Assembly: GCF_003063375.1 (NCBI RefSeq)
Contig: NZ_NERY01000002.1
Location: 434,001 to 498,000 of the forward strand
Reading direction: 5' to 3'
From: Limnohabitans sp. MMS-10A-178
GTDB taxonomy: Bacteria > Pseudomonadota > Gammaproteobacteria > Burkholderiales > Burkholderiaceae_C
Length of the DNA: 64,000 bases
Shown piece after piece: positions 59,599 to 64,000 of this stretch. Every line of letters begins with the position of its first letter. The first letter of the stretch is position 1. The position numbers and the translations under genes were made by a program. The notes under the pieces were generated by a model that did not search any database, was not told where the DNA came from, and was given only the letters and a program-made list of their open reading frames with translations.

Positions 59599-61665
59599 AT
59601 GACAGGCAACTCAGCGTTGATTTTGGCGCTCGTTTGCGGGCTCATCGCCGTAATTTATGGCGTTTGGGCACGCGGTTGGATTTTGGCCCAAGACCCTGGC
59701 AATGCCCGGATGCAAGAAATTGCAGCCGCCATTCAAGCAGGTGCTGCGGCTTATCTGGCCAGACAATACAAAACCATTGCCATCGTAGGCGTCGTCTTGG
59801 CCATCCTCATGGGTGTGTTCTTAGACAGCTTGACAGCCATTGGCTTCGTCATTGGTGCCGTTTTATCTGGCGCCTGCGGCTTCATTGGCATGAACATTTC
59901 GGTTCGAGCCAATGTGCGCACCGCGCAAGCGGCTACCAAGGGCATTGGCCCTGCCCTCGACGTTGCCTTCCGTGGCGGCGCCATTACCGGCATGCTGGTG
60001 GTGGGCTTGGGTCTGTTGGGTGTGACAGGCTTTTACTGGTTCTTGGCTGGCAATGGCAACCACACTCCCGACCTTAAGTTGTCTGCCATCTTGAATCCCC
60101 TCATTGGCTTTGCCTTTGGCTCCTCCCTCATTTCCATCTTCGCCCGTTTGGGCGGTGGCATCTTTACCAAGGGTGCAGACGTGGGTGCAGACTTGGTCGG
60201 TAAGGTGGAAGCTGGCATTCCAGAGGATGACCCTCGCAACCCCGCCGTGATTGCCGACAACGTGGGCGATAACGTGGGCGATTGTGCCGGCATGGCCGCT
60301 GACTTGTTTGAAACCTACGCAGTCACCTTGATTGCCACAATGGTCTTGGGCTCACTTCTCATTGCTGGCGCGCCTGGCAATGCCGTGATGTACCCCCTCG
60401 CCCTGGGCGCAGTGTCCATTTTGGCCTCCATCATTGGTTGCTTCTTTGTCAAAGCCTCACCTGGCATGACCAACGTGATGCCCGCCTTGTACAAAGGTTT
60501 GGCCATTGCAGGCGTTTTGTCACTCATCGCTTTCTACTTCGTCACCATCTGGATCATGCCGGACAACGCCATTTCGGCCACCGGCAGCCAAATGAAGTTG
60601 TTCGGTGCTTGCGCCGTCGGCTTGGTTTTGACAGCCGCCTTGGTGTGGATCACTGAGTTTTACACAGGCACCCAATACAGCCCTGTTCAGCACATTGCAC
60701 AGGCATCTACAACTGGCCACGGCACCAACATCATTGCCGGCTTGGGCGTTTCAATGCGCTCCACAGCTTGGCCCGTGATTTTTGTGTGCATGGCCATTTT
60801 GGCGTCTTACAACCTGGCTGGTTTGTACGGCATTGCCGTGGCGGCCATGTCCATGCTTTCCATGGCCGGCATTGTGGTGGCTTTGGACGCATATGGCCCT
60901 ATCACCGACAACGCTGGCGGTATTGCCGAAATGGCAGAACTGCCCAGCAGTGTGCGCGACATCACAGACCCCTTGGACGCTGTGGGCAATACCACCAAAG
61001 CTGTGACCAAAGGCTATGCCATTGGCTCTGCAGGTTTGGCTTCCTTGGTCTTGTTTGCCGACTACACCCACAAACTTGAAACTTATGGCAAAGCCATTTC
61101 CTTTGACTTGTCCGACCCCATGGTCATTGTGGGCTTATTCATTGGTGGCCTCATACCTTACTTGTTTGGCGCCATGGCCATGGAGGCTGTAGGCCGTGCA
61201 GCGGGCGCGGTGGTGGTTGAAGTTCGCCGTCAGTTCAGCGAAATCAAGGGCATCATGGAAGGCACTGCCAAGCCAGAATACGGCCGTGCTGTTGACATGC
61301 TGACCACTGCGGCCATCAAAGAAATGGTTATCCCCAGCTTGCTGCCAGTGGTGGTACCCGTAGTGGTGGGCCTGGTTCTGGGCCCCAAAGCCTTGGGCGG
61401 CCTGCTCATGGGAACCATTGTGACCGGCTTGTTTGTGGCTATTTCCATGTGTACCGGCGGCGGTGCTTGGGACAATGCCAAGAAATACATCGAAGACGGT
61501 CATCACGGCGGCAAAGGCTCAGAGGCGCACAAAGCCGCTGTGACCGGCGACACCGTGGGTGACCCCTACAAAGACACAGCAGGCCCCGCCATCAACCCCT
61601 TGATCAAGATCATCAACATTGTGGCCCTGCTCATTGTGCCTTTGATGATGCAATTCCACGGCTAA
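59599..61665 (+). CDS. hppA: Membrane H+-translocating pyrophosphatase, K+-independent type
   Basis: A 688-residue membrane pyrophosphatase with about 16 membrane segments. The active-site signature [18 protein letters not shown] followed by [17 protein letters not shown] is complete. In [10 protein letters not shown] the lysine after GNTT marks the K+-insensitive H+-pumping class; K+-dependent forms have alanine. The enzyme stores pyrophosphate energy as a proton gradient. It follows a structured leader and ends in a strong terminator. Confidence 0.95.
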   Translation: MTGNSALILALVCGLIAVIYGVWARGWILAQDPGNARMQEIAAAIQAGAAAYLARQYKTIAIVGVVLAILMGVFLDSLTAIGFVIGAVLSGACGFIGMNISVRANVRTAQAATKGIGPALDVAFRGGAITGMLVVGLGLLGVTGFYWFLAGNGNHTPDLKLSAILNPLIGFAFGSSLISIFARLGGGIFTKGADVGADLVGKVEAGIPEDDPRNPAVIADNVGDNVGDCAGMAADLFETYAVTLIATMVLGSLLIAGAPGNAVMYPLALGAVSILASIIGCFFVKASPGMTNVMPALYKGLAIAGVLSLIAFYFVTIWIMPDNAISATGSQMKLFGACAVGLVLTAALVWITEFYTGTQYSPVQHIAQASTTGHGTNIIAGLGVSMRSTAWPVIFVCMAILASYNLAGLYGIAVAAMSMLSMAGIVVALDAYGPITDNAGGIAEMAELPSSVRDITDPLDAVGNTTKAVTKGYAIGSAGLASLVLFADYTHKLETYGKAISFDLSDPMVIVGLFIGGLIPYLFGAMAMEAVGRAAGAVVVEVRRQFSEIKGIMEGTAKPEYGRAVDMLTTAAIKEMVIPSLLPVVVPVVVGLVLGPKALGGLLMGTIVTGLFVAISMCTGGGAWDNAKKYIEDGHHGGKGSEAHKAAVTGDTVGDPYKDTAGPAINPLIKIINIVALLIVPLMMQFHG

Positions 61666-61684
61666 ACCAAGCCTTTAGCAACAC

Positions 61685-61719
61685 AAAGCCCGGTCATGGC
61701 AACATGATCGGGCTTTTTT
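61685..61719 (+). terminator. Rho-independent terminator after hppA
   Basis: AAAGCCCGGTCATG-GCAA-CATGATCGGGCTTTTTT: a 13-14 bp stem with one G-T or mismatch position and a GCAA tetraloop, then a six-T tail, 20 nt after the hppA stop. Confidence 0.92.
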
Positions 61720-61782
61720 ACGCGCAAAATACAGGCATGCAACTCAACTTGATTCACAACCATTCCGTAGCTGGGGCTCCTT

Positions 61783-62940
61783 GTGTCTGAACGCGTCATT
61801 CCCATCATCAGTCAGCCACTCGGAAATTTGCCTGTTCCAGAAATCTTACCTGCTGACGCTTGGCAATCAGGTCAAGCCCTTCGCGATCAAAGAAACCGGC
61901 CATTGCGCGATTTGCGAATCAGCGTGACGGACCGATGCAATTTCCGTTGCAGTTATTGCATGCCCAAAGAAATTTTCAACAATGACTACGTGTATTTGCC
62001 GCACAGCGCATTGCTCAGCTTTGAGGAAATCACACGCACTGCGCAGAGCTTCATTGAGCTGGGCGTTGAAAAGATTCGCCTCACGGGTGGCGAACCCTTG
62101 CTGCGCAAAAATTTAGAAATATTGATTGGGCAATTAGCCGCCTTGAAAACGCTTGATGGCCATCCACTGGACATTACGCTTACCACCAACGGCTCGTTGC
62201 TGGCTCGCAAAGCTCAAGCACTTAAGGATGCCGGTCTGAAACGGGTCACGGTAAGCTTGGACGGTCTAGACGACACCATTTTTAAACGCATGAACGACGT
62301 GGACTTCCCAGTCAGTGATGTGCTTGAAGGCATCGAAGCCGCCAAAGCAGCCGGGCTTGGCCCCATCAAAGTCAACATGGTGGTCAAGCGGGGTACCAAC
62401 GAACAAGAAATATTGCCCATGGCGCGGTATTTCAAAGGCAAAGGCATTGCACTTCGTTTCATTGAGTACATGGATGTGGGTGCAACCAATGGTTGGCGTA
62501 TGAACGAGGTCATGCCCAGTTCCGACATCCTGAAGCTTTTGCAAGCCGAAATGTCACTCATGCCGCTGAAAGCCAGCCAAGCCGGCGAAACAGCCGAACG
62601 CTGGGGCTATCTGAATGAACATGGCAAGCACGAAGAAGCCTTGGGTGAAATTGGTTTCATCAGCAGCGTCACCAAGGCCTTTTGCAGCGATTGCAATCGC
62701 GCACGCTTAACCACGGAAGGTCAGCTTTATTTGTGTTTGTTTGCCACGCAAGGCTACGACCTCAAACCACTGGTCCGAAGTGCAACAGACCCCAAGGCTT
62801 TGACGCAAGCCATTGCGGCCATTTGGGCACAAAGAGATGACAGATACTCCGAATTGCGCGTCTCGGAGCCCATGACGGACAATGACGCAGCACCCAGCAG
62901 CACCAAACGCAAAGTCGAGATGAGTTACATCGGTGGCTGA
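61783..62940 (+). CDS. moaA: GTP 3',8-cyclase (molybdenum cofactor step 1)
   Basis: A 385-residue radical SAM enzyme. It converts GTP to 3',8-cyclo-GTP in Moco synthesis. The N-terminal [4Fe-4S] motif is CNFRCSYC, the C-terminal cluster cysteines are in [20 protein letters not shown], and the chain ends in IGG. A GTG at 61783 is the most upstream reasonable start. The chain carries about 45 extra residues before the family core ([11 protein letters not shown]). It heads moaA-mobA-moeA. Confidence 0.94.
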   Translation: MSERVIPIISQPLGNLPVPEILPADAWQSGQALRDQRNRPLRDLRISVTDRCNFRCSYCMPKEIFNNDYVYLPHSALLSFEEITRTAQSFIELGVEKIRLTGGEPLLRKNLEILIGQLAALKTLDGHPLDITLTTNGSLLARKAQALKDAGLKRVTVSLDGLDDTIFKRMNDVDFPVSDVLEGIEAAKAAGLGPIKVNMVVKRGTNEQEILPMARYFKGKGIALRFIEYMDVGATNGWRMNEVMPSSDILKLLQAEMSLMPLKASQAGETAERWGYLNEHGKHEEALGEIGFISSVTKAFCSDCNRARLTTEGQLYLCLFATQGYDLKPLVRSATDPKALTQAIAAIWAQRDDRYSELRVSEPMTDNDAAPSSTKRKVEMSYIGG

Positions 62941-62971
62941 CTGAGTTGCAAGCTAAGAAACACTTTTATTT

Positions 62972-63595
62972 ATGAACGATCTCAGCATCACAGGTTTGAT
63001 TTTGGCTGGTGGCCGCGGTGCTCGAATGGGCGGCGTCGACAAAGGATTGCAAAACTTCAATGGGACGCCACTCACCCTCCACACCCTCATGCGACTGCAA
63101 ATGCAAGACGCAGTGACTGTGTCTGAGATGATGATTATTGCCAACCGAAATTTGTCGGCCTACGAGTCTTTTGGCGTTCAGGTCTGGCCCGACAGCACCG
63201 ATAACTTTGCCGGACCGCTTGCTGGGTTTTTAACGGGACTGGAGCGTTGCGAAACAGACTTGCTTCTCACCGTTCCCTGCGACAGTCCTTTGTTCCCATT
63301 GAATTTAACGCAACGCTTGCTGGACACTTTAATCGCTGAAGATGCCGAGATCGCAGTGGCCGCTGCCAAAGAGGAAGACGGCAGTGTTAGAGCGCAACCT
63401 GTCTTTTGCTTGATGCGAGTGAGTTTGTTGGAAAGCCTTGTGAAGTTCATGCAATCGGGGGGCCGAAAAATTGATGCGTGGACAGCTCAGCACACAACAG
63501 TGCTGGTGCCCTTTGATACCGACGATGTCGATCCAAGAGCTTTCTTCAATGCCAACACCCTGGATGAATTGCACCGCTTAGAACAATCCAAATGA
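62972..63595 (+). CDS. mobA: Molybdenum cofactor guanylyltransferase
   Basis: A 207-residue nucleotidyltransferase that attaches GMP to molybdopterin. The GTP-binding loop is [19 protein letters not shown] and the metal-binding VPCDSPLFP follows. It lies 31 nt after moaA and overlaps moeA by 4 nt. MobA implies the cell makes bis-MGD enzymes such as nitrate or formate dehydrogenases. Confidence 0.93.
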   Translation: MNDLSITGLILAGGRGARMGGVDKGLQNFNGTPLTLHTLMRLQMQDAVTVSEMMIIANRNLSAYESFGVQVWPDSTDNFAGPLAGFLTGLERCETDLLLTVPCDSPLFPLNLTQRLLDTLIAEDAEIAVAAAKEEDGSVRAQPVFCLMRVSLLESLVKFMQSGGRKIDAWTAQHTTVLVPFDTDDVDPRAFFNANTLDELHRLEQSK

Positions 63596-64000
63596 CACAC
63601 TCACCGTCACTGGCTGACATTGCGGCCAAACTAGAAGCCTATGACCCTCAAGCGTTGCCAGTCAGCGAAGTCTTGAAGTTTTTGGATCTATTGCTTGAAC
63701 CTGTTCAAGACTCGGAATCGGTTGATATCTTCGCAGCACTGGGCAGAGTCACATCGCAAGACGTCATCAGCCCAATCAATGTGCCTCCCCATGACAACTC
63801 TGCAATGGACGGATATGCCTTTGACGGCACTGCATTGAACAAGACGCAAGCCTTGTCGCTCAAAGTCGTTGGCACTGCTTTGGCCGGTAAAGCTTGGCAA
63901 GGCGAGGTCCATGAAGGCGAATGCGTGAAGATCATGACGGGCGCCATCATGCCTCAAGGCTTGAACACGGTGGTGCCTCAAGAGCTTTGCAAGATGACTG
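63592..64000 (+). CDS. moeA: Molybdopterin molybdotransferase, 5' part only
   Basis: The ATG at 63592 overlaps the mobA stop (ATGA). The frame reads [20 protein letters not shown] and continues to the window edge, with the MoeA signatures [15 protein letters not shown] and [19 protein letters not shown]. MoeA inserts molybdate into adenylylated molybdopterin. About 136 of the usual 400 residues are in the window. Confidence 0.93.
   Translation, partial: MTHSPSLADIAAKLEAYDPQALPVSEVLKFLDLLLEPVQDSESVDIFAALGRVTSQDVISPINVPPHDNSAMDGYAFDGTALNKTQALSLKVVGTALAGKAWQGEVHEGECVKIMTGAIMPQGLNTVVPQELCKMT

Overview
This 64 kb window is chromosomal DNA of a betaproteobacterium, most likely order Burkholderiales, family Comamonadaceae-like. 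The reasons are the gene content and order: isc operon, phaCAB next to pgeF, propionyl-CoA carboxylase/methylmalonyl-CoA mutase operon, ilvB-ilvH-ilvC-pssA-leuA, and a sigma factor/DUF3619/DUF3106 string. It is gene-dense, with no gene-free stretch over 300 bases. I see no tRNA, rRNA, insertion sequence, prophage or CRISPR array. The first gene (dnaQ) and the last (moeA) are cut by the window ends.

Layout. 1-5660 (minus): dnaQ fragment and the complete isc Fe-S assembly operon iscR-iscS-iscU-iscA-hscB-hscA-fdx. 5.7-11.3 kb: uvrB, an aromatic aminotransferase, an intracellular PHB depolymerase and a soluble RnfB-like ferredoxin. 11.3-19.4 kb: a propionate-to-succinyl-CoA operon (scpA, meaB, pccB, pccA, an epimerase-like VOC protein) with a divergent GntR regulator. 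19.4-25.9 kb: dusA, an NfeD/SPFH membrane pair and an OsmF/Yeh-type osmoprotectant ABC transporter.

25.8-34.3 kb holds the most notable locus, a selenium locus that looks like a selenoneine pathway. Selenophosphate synthetase (selD/senC), a selenosugar synthase-like glycosyltransferase (senB), an EgtB-like selenoneine synthase (senA) and the histidine methyltransferase egtD lie together. Beside them are a four-gene PhnDCEE-like ABC transporter of a type linked to selenium uptake and an Rrf2 regulator. A perfect 22-bp palindrome sits between the convergent senA and egtD genes. Together the genes could import a selenium oxyanion, activate it as selenophosphate, form a selenosugar, make hercynine from histidine and join the two.

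34.4-37 kb: a MerR regulator and a cryptochrome/photolyase, probably a light-response pair. 37-42.5 kb: the phaC-phaA-phaB polyhydroxybutyrate operon, pgeF and a zeta-class GST. 42.5-46.1 kb: two N-end-rule aminoacyl transferases (aat, bpt), an IclR regulator and a PBP7-type endopeptidase. 46.2-52.3 kb: the branched-chain amino acid genes leuA, pssA, ilvC, ilvH and ilvB. leuA is preceded by a clear leucine-codon attenuator, and ilvB by a possible Leu/Val-rich leader peptide. 52.4-55.6 kb: an ECF-type sigma factor with DUF3619, DUF3106 and RDD genes, then dgkA and a LOG-family gene. 55.6-64 kb: glnB, nadE, a GNAT-fold gene, soluble and membrane pyrophosphatases (the latter with a structured leader) and the molybdenum cofactor genes moaA, mobA and moeA.

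Many genes overlap by 1-8 nt (ATGA/GTGA junctions), so operon structure is unusually easy to read. Start codons were moved inward from the longest reading frame wherever family alignment, a neighbouring gene or a terminator required it. All assignments were made by eye, without database searches.
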